Shown here: one piece after another, positions 36,633-47,454 of the stretch | Layout of the letters: the number at the start of each line of letters is the position of its first letter | Position numbering within the stretch: the first letter of the stretch is position 1 | Translations under genes and position numbers: made by a program | From: Hemileia vastatrix | Lineage: Eukaryota; Basidiomycota; Pucciniomycetes; Pucciniales; Zaghouaniaceae | Assembly (NCBI GenBank): GCA_030280995.1 | Contig: JASXTE010000021.1 | Coordinates: 558,001-622,000 of the forward strand | DNA: 64,000 nucleotides | Reading direction: 5' to 3' | The notes under the pieces: model-generated | What the model was told of the DNA's origin: nothing | Databases searched by the model: none | Seen by the model: the letters and a program-made list of their open reading frames with translations, nothing else

Positions 36633-36663
36633 AGAATGAGAACTACGGAGAATTAAATTATAC

Positions 36664-37453
36664 TGTCACCGGAAGACCTATGCACAAGGTCAAGGGTGTT
36701 CCTGGAAGTGAGATGGAGAGAGGAGTTTAGAAACTTTGTTGAGGCACAGAGGAAATGTTTGAGGAAGTGATTTGAAGATGACTCAAGGAAGAGCTACTGC
36801 TTCAAGATATGTTCGAGGAGAATTCTAATATAAGTCAAAGGTAATAATAAAATTCTTAGAATCTCACAAAGGGTTGGAAACTCAATAATCAAAGATTTTA
36901 GGATTTAGAGATGATTACTGAGAAAATAAGGAAAGATATAATAATAATGATTTAACTAAAGTTTTACCACTATTAACTATATATACGTTCTATAATTTAA
37001 TTCTAAAGAACGTCGAACCAAAAACCCAACCCCTTTTATATCCTTTACTCCTCCTCGCATTGACCTCATACCCATCCACTATTCCGCACACCATAGATCA
37101 TTAAAATACACCTGTTACACCTGGAAACTCCTCACTAACATCCATTAACCATTCCGTCAATTCTCACTACCCCTTTTTAATAATTCACAGACATTAAATA
37201 AACCTTTTAGTGTACTATTACATTGACTATTTCACTGTGCATTGCTTATTGAGAAAGAGACTGAGACACACTTTTGAGAGATTGACTAATTTATATTTAG
37301 AGTTTTAGGCTAGCGCGGTTGAATAGTGAGTACACAAAGGAAAGTTGCAGTTGCTATGGAGAATTTCTTTCTGCGCTTCGAGTATAGATTTAGACCTCTG
37401 TATTATTGATTTAATGAGCTGCCTTTGCCTCGAGTGTCATGTGGCACATGACA
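36664..37453 (-). repeat. 5' LTR of element E
   Basis: 790 bp, partner of 18723-19531. TATA-like CCTTTTATAT near 37032-37041 (minus strand ATATAAAAGG). Outer end palindrome TGTCATG-TGCCA-CATGACA, the CpG-depleted form of the one at 19513-19531. It lacks about 19 bp relative to the other copy, near CCCCTTAATCTTCC. Confidence 0.92.
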
Positions 37454-40400
37454 GATGCTAAACTCATTAAAGATATACAAGCTGATAACTTTAGAATGAC
37501 ACCTATCATGGTTCCAGCTATCATTTCTGGTGAAAATGTTAATATAGTATTGGACACAGGAGCTGCTGGATCTGTTTTTTCTACTAATACATTACAGAAA
37601 ATTGATAGTGAATATAAATCTAAGCTTGAACCACTTCAGAGTAAAAATTGGAGAGGTTTCGGATCAGTACTACATCCCATTGGTAGATACAAAGCTTCTG
37701 TTTTCTTTAAACACCAACATGGTTATGTAAGAATAACTTGTGACTTTGTAGTAATGGATAATACTAACTGTAGTAACTGTTTTATCATTGGAAATGATAT
37801 TCTGACTAAGTTTGGTGTGAAATTTGACCCTGCTAATAACAATTTTACAATTGGCATGAATGGTAAAAGGAAATTTAAAATAAATTCTTTTAACACAGTC
37901 TTACACATTGAGTCAGTAACAAATTCTCCGTGTAAAGGAAGAGAATCCAATGAGATGGAACTTCTGGAAACAGAAATTTCAAAAGCATCATTTGGCACTC
38001 AGATAAGTAAAGCTGAGAAAACTAATATTATGGACTTAATTAAGACATTTCCAATGGCTTTTTCACATGGTAAAAATGAACTTAGCCTTGTGAAAGATCA
38101 TGAAATGAAGATTAGTTTAACCTGTGATATGGATAATATTCCTGCTAGTCTGAAGAAGAAACCATACCCTGCTTCACCAATGAAGAGGAAAGACATAGAG
38201 GATAATATTAAGATGTTATTAAAAATGAACATTCTTGAAAAGGTTGAAACTACACCAAAGTATTGTGTAATATCACCAGTGCTAATTTCTTATGAACAAT
38301 ATAAAGTAAGACTGTGCGGTGATTATAGAGCATTAAATACATTTACAGTAGATGATATTTATCCTTTGCCAAGGATTGCCTCTATACATGCTACCCTCAA
38401 AGGTGCTAAGTATATAAGTTGCCTAGATGGAAATAAAGGGTACCATCAAACTCCTGTTGAAAAGAATTCACAGAACTTTTTGTTGATAACAACACACATG
38501 GGAATTTATAAATATGTCAGGATGCCATTTGGACCAAAAAATGCTCCATCAGTATTTCTGAAGTTAATGGATATAACATTCCATAATGAAATGATTGAAG
38601 GATGGTTAATGGTATACATTGATGACATCATAGTGTTCTCTAAAACTTATAATGAACACTTAATCAATTTAAAGAAGGTATTTCAAAAAATGGATGAAAT
38701 AAAAATGACCCTTGCATTGAAAAAATGTAAATTTGGGTTTGAATCTTTAAAAGTGCTTGGTCATATTGTATCTGGCTCACAAATATGTGTAGACCAAAAT
38801 AAAGTGGCTGAAATAAAGAATATTGGCATTCCTCAAAATGTAAAGGATGTACAATCTTTTCTTGGTATGTGTGGTTATTATAGACAATATATAAAAAACT
38901 ACCAATTAATTGCTGCACCATTGACCTCACTGATAAAGAAATCAGAAGCTTTCATTTGGAATAATTAAAGACAACAGGCTTTTGATAAGTTAAAAGAATG
39001 TTTAATGACAGCTCCTATCTTGGGATTACCAGATTTCCAATTGCCTTTTGTATTATATACAGATGCAAGTTTTATTGGTCTGGGTGCTGCTTTGCATAAA
39101 AAACAACTTATTGAAGGAAAAATGTCAGAAGTAGTTATTTGCTATATTTCACATACTCTAAGAAGTAGTGAATTGAAATATGGTGCTACTCAACTTGAAT
39201 GTTTGGAAGTAGTATGGGCTCTTGAGAAGCTACATTATTACCTTGAAGACCAAAAATTTGAGTTAATAACTTACTGTAGTGCAGTTAGGTCACTTTTAAA
39301 CATGAAAACTCCTAATAGACACATGTTTAGATGGCAATTAGCTGTACAAGAATACAGAGGACGGATGAATATTACACATAGAGAAGGATCCTTACACTCT
39401 AATGTAGATCTGTTATCTAGAGTACCTCTGCCTAATAATGATGATAATCCTGCTTATGTTCCTGAATCAGAGATTATTAACATTTATGGCATTTATATTG
39501 TAGATCTTGAGGATGAATTTATGCAATCAATTCTTGATATGTATGCTTCAGATCCTGACTTGAGTAAACTCACTACAATAGTAAATGATCGATCTAATGC
39601 TTCAGTGAATGTTTTAATAAAAACATTACCAAATAAGTATAAAGAGGCATTAGAAAAAGAAAAGATTTTCATTGAGGATGGTTTTATATATTACAAAAAA
39701 AAATTAAGCAATTTAATTGTAATTCCCCCTTCAATGAAGGAGTTAATGTTAAGTATATGTCATGATGATATATTGGCAGGTCATTTTGAGTACCATAAAA
39801 CATTAACCAGAGTAAAAAACACAGCTTGGTGGACTAACATGTCTGAGGATGTTCAGAAATATGTTGAGACATGTGATTCTTGTCAAAAATCTAAAAGATT
39901 AACAGGAAAAAGAGCTGGTTTATTACAACAAATTGAGAAACCAAAAGCTCCATGGGAAATTATTAACATGGACTTTGTAACAGGCTTTCCAATAGCAGGG
40001 CATAAGAGTTATAACTCCTGCTGGGTAATTGTAGATAGATTTACAAAGATGTGTAAATTTATTCCTACCCACAAAGAAGTTTCTGCAAAGGACTTAGCTT
40101 TTTTATGGTGGACAAAAATTTTAAATATAGCAGGTTTCCCCAAAGCAATAGTTTCTTACAGAGATCCTAAATTTACTTCTGAGCTCTGGACATCACTTAT
40201 GGATGTTTCAGGGTGTCAATTAAAACTTTCTACAGCACACCATCCACAAACAGATGGGCTAGCAGAAAGAATGATAAAAACTTTAGAAGATATGATAAGA
40301 AGATATTGTGATTTTTGTCTTAAATTTAAAGACAATGACAAATTCATGCATGATTGGGTAACCCTTATCCCAGGATTAGAATTTGCATACAATAGTACAG

Positions 40401-40808
40401 TACATTCTGTCACTGGCAAAAAGCCATTTGAGTTAAGGTTGGGTTATATACCTTATACCCCTGCTAAAACTCTTAATAAGTTACCTAGATTGGATATCCA
40501 TCCAGGTACTAAATCATTTCTTCAGATGCAAGAATTATTCAGAAAACATGCTCAAGAATGTATAAATAAGGCATTTGAGTATGAAAAGAAAAGATGTGAT
40601 AAAGCCCATAAAGAACAAATGTTCAAAGAGGGTGATGAAGTCCTTATTTTAACACTACATTTCAATTTAAATGGTAAAGTTAAATTGAAGGATCCATTCA
40701 TTGGACCATTTGTAGTTAAAAAGATGGTTGGTAATAATGCTGTTGAGGTTATTCTATATGCACCTTATGATAGAAAACATCCAGTATTTCCTATTTCTAT
40801 TATAAAAC
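37454..40808 (+). pseudogene. D pol: protease, RT, RNase H, integrase
   Basis: Continues D gag across the E insertion. First frame (to 38968): protease PAIISGENVNIVLDTGAAGS and FIIGNDILTKFGVKFDP; RT VRLCGDYRALNTFTVDDIYP, MVYIDDIIVFSKTY (YIDD intact). A TAA at 38966 precedes RNase H. Second frame (39005-40808): LYTDASFIGLGAALHKKQ, but FELITYCSAVRSLL has Tyr for the usual Asp; integrase finger CHDDILAGHFEYHKTL ... CDSCQKSKRL; core MDFVTGFP, AIVSYRDPKF with Tyr in place of the second catalytic Asp, and GLAERMIKTLED; GPF module DPFIGPFVVKK. It is cut at 40808 by A3 and resumes at 49985. Two catalytic losses and a stop: inactive. Confidence 0.9.
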
Positions 40809-41945
40809 TGTCGGTCAGTCGTCTAGAAGAGGTAAGAAAAATAGGAGAAAAAGGAGGAGAGAAGGAGGAGGACAAGGGAAAATAAAGAAATAAACCAAAA
40901 ATATATATTTAATTTATTTGAGAGGGAAACAACGGTGAGCAACTTTGAGAGGTGACAGAAACTTAGATTTTATTAACAATAATATTATTAAATGTAAGGG
41001 TTCTGCGCGGCAAACAATTTTAATTACTATCAGACTTAAAGCAACCTTTGATTTGTTGTATAGAATTTTAATTAGATTTGTATTACTAATAAAAAAATAT
41101 AAACGTAATAAAATGGTTATTTTTAATTTGTTGAGTGTGTAATAAGTGATGAGGCTACAGGGGATTATCCAAGGCCCTTTTATAGGCAATGGGTCCTCTG
41201 AAGCGCTACTATCTTTGTAAATACAATGATTAGAATGGAATAAAACAAATATATCAAAAGAGTGAATGAAACATAACAATATAGAGAAAAACATGAAACA
41301 ATTAATTAAAACCCCAATTAAGAATCCAATTTTCCCGTCATTAATTCCCAAATCAGTAAGTGAAAATAGTGAATAACTAAACAAGATTGGAACATAGGAA
41401 CTATGAGAAAAATAATTCCAAACAGATGGTACAGTCTGATTAAAGGACATTTTAAGTGAAACAAAAAATAATTTGACGCAACAAAACATGCAATTAATCT
41501 CAATTTAGTCCAAATTAATTTATTTGTTTTTTCTAACACAATTAAGGGTCAAAAGAAGCGTCATTAATTATTGTTTAGTATCATATGAGAGGTATTATTT
41601 AATATATAAATTTAAGTAATTAATTTAAATATATTATAAATCAATTTTACACTTATAATTATAATATATGTTTTTCAATTAATTAAATATAAATTTATAA
41701 TTATTAAATACATAAAAATGCGCCATTATTTGTAGAATATATTATATTATGCTCAATTTAACTGTATATAAAAATATATATAACCAATAAATTTAATGTA
41801 ACACTTGTATATAATAAAATACTTATATAATTTCATTATTCAATAAAATATTAAGTTATATTCATTAAATACAATTCTTACCCACTCTTTAAGGTTTTAT
41901 AATTTATATATCATTTACTGTACTCCTGGAATAGCTTGGATGACA
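40809..41945 (-). repeat. 3' LTR of A3
   Basis: TGTCGGTCAGTCGTCTAG to GGATGACA on the plus strand; purine tract GAGTGAGGGAG (minus strand, 41946-41956) precedes it. TATA box at 41177-41184, minus strand. The inner end has two changes from the 5' copy (GGCTGACA). Confidence 0.94.
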
Positions 41946-41978
41946 CTCCCTCACTCTAAAAAAACAATAAAAAAAATG

Positions 41979-43625
41979 CTAAGATTTTTTCTTTTTGTAT
42001 TTTTTCAACAGAGCAGGCAGATTTGAAATTTCCTTGCCAGGTATCCATGCATCATGTTCAGATGATTTGTTCTTATATCTCAATAAATATTCAGTACCTC
42101 TTTCAGAAGTGATAATTCTATCATTGAGAATTTTATCAATTTCTGCTGTTTCTGTGACTTCCTGAGGGTTCTTCTTAGGTCTTCCTCTTCTTTTTGGAAA
42201 TAAGTCACTGTTGGAAGTATAAGGTTTAAGCAAAGAAATGGGAAAGACAGGATGTTTCCTATCATTTGGAGAATACAATACAACTTCTACTGCATTATCA
42301 CCAACCATTCTTTTAACAACAAATGGTCCTACAAAAGGATCTTTTAATTTGTGGTTACCTTGTAAATTGAAATGGACAGTAGAGATCAACACTTCATCAC
42401 CCTTGTTAAATGTGTATTCTTTATGGGATTTATCCCATCTTTTCTTTTCATATTCAAATGCTTTATCAATACAACTCTGAGCATGTTTTCTGCATAGCTG
42501 TTGCATTTGCATAAAAGATTTTACACCAGGGTATAGTTCCAACTTAGGTAATTTATTATTGAGAATCTGAGCAGGAGTGTTTGGGACATAACCTAACCAA
42601 AGCTCAAAAGGCTTTTTCTCAGTGACAGAATGAACAGTGCTATTATATGCAAATTCAACACCAGGCAAAAGAGTGACCCAATCATGAGTAAATCTGTCAT
42701 TGTCTTTATATTCTAAACCAAAGGCACAATACCTTCTAATCATATCTTCCAGAGATTGAATCATTCTTTCAGCTAGACCATCAGTCTGAGGATGGTGAGC
42801 TGTAGACAATTTTAACTCACAGCCACAAATATCCATCAAAGAGGTCCAAAACTCAGAAGTGAATTTTGGATCCCTATCAGAGATAATGGCTTTTGGAAAA
42901 CCAATAATCTTAAACATGTAAGACCACCATAAGAAAGCTAATTCTTTGGTGGATACATCTTTGTGGGTTGGAATAAATTTGCACATTTTTGTGAATCTAT
43001 CAACTATTACACAACAAGAGTTAAAGCTGTCTTTACCTGCAACAGGAAGACCAGTGACAAAATCCATATTAATGATTTGCCAGGGAGCACTAGGTGCTTC
43101 AATATGTTGTAATAACCCTGCTCTCTTACCTGTTAACCTTTTAGATTTTTGGCAGGAATCACAAGATTCAACATATAATTTTGTGTCTTCAGACATATTA
43201 GCCCACCATGCAGTGTTTTTGATTCTAATCAATGTTTTTTCAAGATCAAAATGTCCAGCTAATATGTCATCATGACAAAGTTTGAGGATAGTTTCTTTCA
43301 TTGAAGGAGGAATAACAATTACATTGGTAAGCTTCCTTCTATAATATATATAACCATCTTCAATAGAAAACTTTCCTTTATTTAAAGCATTTTGGTACTT
43401 TGCAGGAAGAGTTTTTATTAATGCTTGAATTGAAGCATTCTTAGGATCATTCAAAATAGTAACTAATTTATTTAAGTCAGAATCTTTATCATATGAATCC
43501 AGTATTAACTGTAATAACTCTTCTTCCATATCGACTATAAATATACCATGTATATGAACAGTATCATCTTCAGGTACATAAGCAGGATTGGAGTCATTAT
43601 TTGGCAGAGGCAATCTGGAGAGCAT
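41979..43625 (-). CDS. A3 pol: integrase and chromodomain (548-codon ORF)
   Basis: Begins within LSRLPLPNNDSNPAYVPEDD after a frame break near 43634. Integrase finger CHDDILAGHFDLEKTL ... CDSCQKSKRLTGKRAGLLQH (near residues 115-165), core MDFVTGLPVAGKDSF, ISDRDPKFTSEFW, HPQTDGLAERMIQSLED with the full D-D-E set. GPF module KDPFVGPFVVKRM, linker KRRGRPKKNPQEVTE and chromodomain EIDKILNDR ... YLLRYKNKSSEHDAWIPGKE, ending LLKKYKKKKS at TAG 41979-41981. It looks fully capable of folding; only its junction with RNase H is broken. Confidence 0.92.
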   Translation of the reverse strand: MLSRLPLPNNDSNPAYVPEDDTVHIHGIFIVDMEEELLQLILDSYDKDSDLNKLVTILNDPKNASIQALIKTLPAKYQNALNKGKFSIEDGYIYYRRKLTNVIVIPPSMKETILKLCHDDILAGHFDLEKTLIRIKNTAWWANMSEDTKLYVESCDSCQKSKRLTGKRAGLLQHIEAPSAPWQIINMDFVTGLPVAGKDSFNSCCVIVDRFTKMCKFIPTHKDVSTKELAFLWWSYMFKIIGFPKAIISDRDPKFTSEFWTSLMDICGCELKLSTAHHPQTDGLAERMIQSLEDMIRRYCAFGLEYKDNDRFTHDWVTLLPGVEFAYNSTVHSVTEKKPFELWLGYVPNTPAQILNNKLPKLELYPGVKSFMQMQQLCRKHAQSCIDKAFEYEKKRWDKSHKEYTFNKGDEVLISTVHFNLQGNHKLKDPFVGPFVVKRMVGDNAVEVVLYSPNDRKHPVFPISLLKPYTSNSDLFPKRRGRPKKNPQEVTETAEIDKILNDRIITSERGTEYLLRYKNKSSEHDAWIPGKEISNLPALLKKYKKKKS

Positions 43626-43861
43626 ATCAACATTGAGTGAACATTTCCAGCTCTATGTATAATAGTCATCCTTCCTCTGTATTCCTGAACAGCAAGTTGC
43701 CACCTGAACATATGTCTGTTAGGTGTTTTGAGGTTTAAGAGAGATTTCACAGCACTACAGTCAGTTACCAACTCAAATTTTTGGTCATCCAAGTAGTAAT
43801 GAAGTTTCTCAAGAGCCCAAACAACTGCTAAGCACTCCAATTGAGTGGCACCATATTTCAA
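43535..43861 (-). pseudogene. A3 RNase H C-terminal part, shifted frame
   Basis: Reads KYGATQLECLAVVWALEKLH and FELVTDCSAVKSLLNLKTPN, which continue the RNase H of the frame 43897-47454 after a one-base deletion near 43933 (CACC-AAAG, where A2 has CACCAGAAG). A second one-base deletion near 43634 (ACTC-AATG, where A2 has ACTCCAATG) passes it to the integrase frame. All RNase H residues are present. Confidence 0.85.
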
Positions 43862-43896
43862 TTCACTATTTCTTAAGGTTCTTGAAATATAACAAA

Positions 43897-46800
43897 TTAC
43901 AACCTCTGAGGATTTATCATTAATAATTTGCTTTGGTGAAGGGCAGCACCCAGACCAATAAAGCTAGCATCTGTATAAAGTACAAATGGCTTGTTAAAAT
44001 CTGGAAGAGCCAATATAGGGGCTGTCATTAAGCAACTTTTCAATGTATTAAAAGCTTTCTGACAGTCATTATTCCAGAGAAAAGCAACATCTTTTCTGGT
44101 TAGTTTTGTAAGAGGCAAGGCTATGACCTGATAATTTTTAATATATTGTCTATAATAGCCACACATACCCAAAAAACTTTGGATTTCTCTTACAGAAGTT
44201 GGTGCTTTCACATTTTGAATGGCAGCAACTTTATTATGGTCTACACAAATTTGTAAGCCTGACACAACATGGCCAAGGACTTTCAAAGATTGAAAACCAA
44301 ATTTACACTTTTTTAAAGATAAGGTCATATTGATTTCATCCATTTTTTGGAAAACTCTATTCAAGTGAATCATATGTTCATCAAAAGTTTTAGAAAAAAC
44401 AATAATATCATCAATATAAACCATGAGCCAACCTTCAATAATTTCTTGATGGAAAGTGTTATCCATAACTTTCTGGAAAACTGAAGGAGCATTTTTAGGG
44501 CCAAATGGCATTCTAACATACTTATATATTCCCATATGAGTAGCAATTAACAAAAAATTTTGAGAATTTTTCTTAACTGGAACTTGATGATAACCTTTAT
44601 TACCATCCAGAAAACTAATAAATTTTTCACCTTGCAAGGTAGCATGTATTGAATTAATTCTGGGTAAAGGATAAATATCATCAACAGTATAAGTATTTAA
44701 AGCTCTGTAATCTCCACATAATCTAGCTTTATCTTTTTCATCTGAAATCAAGACTGGGGAGATGACACAATATTTGGGGGTGACATCCACTTTCTCAATG
44801 ATATTCATTTTCAATAATGTTTCAATATTATCTTCAATATCTTTTCTTTTTGATGGAGAAGCAGGATATGGTTTTTTCTTAAGGGAAGGAGGAATATCAC
44901 TCAAATTACAGGATAAGATAATTTTCATCTCTTCCTGAACAATTCCCAAGAAATGAGAACCATGAGCAAAAGCCATAGGGAAAGAGGTAATAGAGGCAAC
45001 AATAGAATCCTTTTGTTCACTAGTCAACTGATCACCAAAAGAAGCGGTATTTATTTCATGTAATAAATCATCCATTTCAGTTGTTGTTCTACCTTTACAT
45101 TGGGTCAGTGAGTTACAAGATTTCAACAAATGCCCAGAAGGTCTAGGAGAAGAAATTTTGAATTTTCTTTTCCCATTCATTCCTAAGGTAAAGCAATTAT
45201 TTGCTGGATCCAGTTTCACACCAAACATGGTTAAAATATCATTTCCCATAATAAACCAATTGCTCAAATTATCATTTTTCATGACAACAAACTCACAAAT
45301 ATCTCTGACAAAACCACCATTATATTTGAAGAATACAGAGGTTTTGTATTTGCCAATAGGAAATAAGGTAGAACCATACCCTCTCCATTTTTCAGAAGTT
45401 ATAGGCAATAATTTACTCAAATATTCCTTATCCACTGAAGCCAAAGCTTTTTCAGATACTACACTTCCTCCAGCACCAGAATCAAGAACTACATCAACAT
45501 TTTTACCATTAATGATAACAGGTGCCTTTAAAGGGGATATAGGAATAGAATTGTTAGTAATATCTTTAATTATCTCAGCATTTTCTACTGAAGATAAATT
45601 CAATACACAATCTTCAGATATATTATTTAAATAATGGACATCATGTTCCAACATTAAAACATCTTTAACAGATTCATTTTCATAGGAGATATTACTTTCA
45701 CAGTCACTGGAAGAATTATTGACATCAAGTTCAACTTCATCAGTGTCTTCATTTTGTTCAACAAGATGAATTTTCTTGTCACAAACATGACCCTTCTGCC
45801 ACGGTTTGTGACATTTATAACAAGTATTTGTTGCATATTTTTTAGGTGCAACTAGGGCAGAGGGTTTACCAGATTTTTCTGGGAGCTTTTTAGAAGGTTT
45901 ATTCTGATCATTATATGATTTACTAAGGTAATTCTTTGGTTCATATCTATGGTTGAGTAGTACTTCATTACAGATATTAATGAAAGAAGAATTTTCCCTT
46001 ACATGCTCAGTTCTAGCAACAATCAAATCCCTAAAAGAATTTGGTAATTTATACAAGATTTTATCTCTCCATATATCATAATCCATCTTTGGATCAATTG
46101 CTCTAAGGATTTTAGTTATTTTCGTCAGAAAAAAAATGGGCTTTTCAACAGAGGAGGATACATATCTAGTATTCTCATACAGTCTCTGCTGAGCTAACCT
46201 GAATTTTGAACCACCAAACTGATTCTCAATCAAGGATTTCCAATCATTCCATGTATAATGATTGTTATCTAAGAGGACAGATTCATACCACATCAAGGCT
46301 ACATTGGAAAATAAAGAAATTAGCTTAGAAACAATTTCCTCATCAGGTAGTTTATAAGATCTCTTTAAATTATCAATTCTCTGGATAAAGTGTTGCCAAT
46401 CAGAGGAAGAATCACCATCAAAGGTAGGATATTGGTCTAACTTAGGCCAATTTTTCTGACTACTGGGATGGTCCACTTTCTGGTTTGAATTATTCATTAG
46501 TAATAATTCCTGAAGTTTAGCCAGGTGTTCAGAAATTTCATTATTTACAGAAACAGCTGGTGCATGACCATCACAAGATTTTTTGCTAGTAGCAAAAGAT
46601 TTTACAGACTCATTGTCAGTTTTTTTAATGGTTGAAATATGAGGAAGAAAGGATGAACTTTGTTCAGGTTTTTTCCCTTTATTTTTATGCAGCTTATTTG
46701 CAGAAATCTCATTTAATTCATTATTGATGGTTAAGGTTGAGAAATTTTCCTGTAGGTCAGACACATAGTTTCTTATTCTTGGAATTTCAGACATCTGGTC

Positions 46801-47454
46801 GTTTACTTTTGCAAGAGATAGAACATTTCTGTCCTCAGAAACTGAGTGTTTGGTACTTAGTGCATGGAAATCATTTTTTAGCTTCTTAAACTCATTTTGC
46901 AGAGATTTTATTTCATTCTTGAATGAATAATTTTCCTCAATAAGGGGTTTCAATTCACTCAAGGTCTTATGTAGACTGATATTTCTATCTGAGATAGCTC
47001 TATGGTCACTTCTTATTTGTTTTTGTTGACTAAGAACAATATTCAAGGTTTCTTTTATTTTTAAATAAGCTGTATCTTGTACAGAAGAACTCACTTTACA
47101 TTGCAAGTGTAAATTATTTAATCTATCATTTTCATGGATTAACACATCTCTCACATGTTTGTCTTTCACAATATTAAAATCAAGGGTATCTTTCAATATT
47201 TCCTCAGAAGTTTTTTCAATTAAGGTATAGATTTCAGGGGGAACAGAATCATTTTTAATTGCAAGAGAAGGATTAATTAAAGATGTAGAGGTTAAATGTA
47301 AAGGTTCATCAAATGACAATTTGCTAATTACATCAATAGGGCTACTAGTTACAGGAAGCTGTCTTTTAACAGGTTTAACTGTTCTTTCACCATGTTCAAT
47401 AATATTACCTGCAGAAGAAGATTTATTAGAAAAACATACCCAAGTGACTATCAA
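43897..47454 (-). CDS. A3 gag-pol: coiled coil, capsid, zinc knuckle, protease, RT (1,185 codons)
   Basis: One long frame, so Gag and Pol are made without a stop or frameshift between them. In order: coiled coil (residues about 130-260), capsid segment KNWPKLDQYPTFDGDSSSDW, FGGSKFRLAQQRLYENTRY, knuckle CYKCHKPWQKGHVC (near 545), protease VVLDSGAGGS (near 656) and WFIMGNDILTMFG, RT start KKKPYPASPSKRKDIEDNIE, RLCGDYRALNTYTVDDIYP (near 910), MVYIDDIIVFSKTF (near 1013) and the RNase H start LYTDASFIGLGAAL (near 1158). Its first residues (MIVTWVCFSNK) are an artefact of the frame break near 47430; the true start is ATG 48145. Confidence 0.92.
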   Translation of the reverse strand: MIVTWVCFSNKSSSAGNIIEHGERTVKPVKRQLPVTSSPIDVISKLSFDEPLHLTSTSLINPSLAIKNDSVPPEIYTLIEKTSEEILKDTLDFNIVKDKHVRDVLIHENDRLNNLHLQCKVSSSVQDTAYLKIKETLNIVLSQQKQIRSDHRAISDRNISLHKTLSELKPLIEENYSFKNEIKSLQNEFKKLKNDFHALSTKHSVSEDRNVLSLAKVNDQMSEIPRIRNYVSDLQENFSTLTINNELNEISANKLHKNKGKKPEQSSSFLPHISTIKKTDNESVKSFATSKKSCDGHAPAVSVNNEISEHLAKLQELLLMNNSNQKVDHPSSQKNWPKLDQYPTFDGDSSSDWQHFIQRIDNLKRSYKLPDEEIVSKLISLFSNVALMWYESVLLDNNHYTWNDWKSLIENQFGGSKFRLAQQRLYENTRYVSSSVEKPIFFLTKITKILRAIDPKMDYDIWRDKILYKLPNSFRDLIVARTEHVRENSSFINICNEVLLNHRYEPKNYLSKSYNDQNKPSKKLPEKSGKPSALVAPKKYATNTCYKCHKPWQKGHVCDKKIHLVEQNEDTDEVELDVNNSSSDCESNISYENESVKDVLMLEHDVHYLNNISEDCVLNLSSVENAEIIKDITNNSIPISPLKAPVIINGKNVDVVLDSGAGGSVVSEKALASVDKEYLSKLLPITSEKWRGYGSTLFPIGKYKTSVFFKYNGGFVRDICEFVVMKNDNLSNWFIMGNDILTMFGVKLDPANNCFTLGMNGKRKFKISSPRPSGHLLKSCNSLTQCKGRTTTEMDDLLHEINTASFGDQLTSEQKDSIVASITSFPMAFAHGSHFLGIVQEEMKIILSCNLSDIPPSLKKKPYPASPSKRKDIEDNIETLLKMNIIEKVDVTPKYCVISPVLISDEKDKARLCGDYRALNTYTVDDIYPLPRINSIHATLQGEKFISFLDGNKGYHQVPVKKNSQNFLLIATHMGIYKYVRMPFGPKNAPSVFQKVMDNTFHQEIIEGWLMVYIDDIIVFSKTFDEHMIHLNRVFQKMDEINMTLSLKKCKFGFQSLKVLGHVVSGLQICVDHNKVAAIQNVKAPTSVREIQSFLGMCGYYRQYIKNYQVIALPLTKLTRKDVAFLWNNDCQKAFNTLKSCLMTAPILALPDFNKPFVLYTDASFIGLGAALHQSKLLMINPQRL

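Larger units (their letters stand above)
18723..37453 (-). mobile_element. Element E: chromodomain Gypsy element with an antisense gene
   Basis: LTRs at 18723-19531 and 36664-37453, flanked by GATGC at 18718-18722 and 37454-37458. On the minus strand: gag (35420-36632), protease and linker (34474-35400), RT (split by solo LTR C), RNase H, integrase and chromodomain ending at 21519, then a purine-skewed spacer and a plus-strand gene (19629-20557) before the 3' LTR. I see no TGG-type primer site next to the 5' LTR. The Gag strongly resembles rust-fungus Gag as I remember it. Many stops: not active. Confidence 0.9.
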
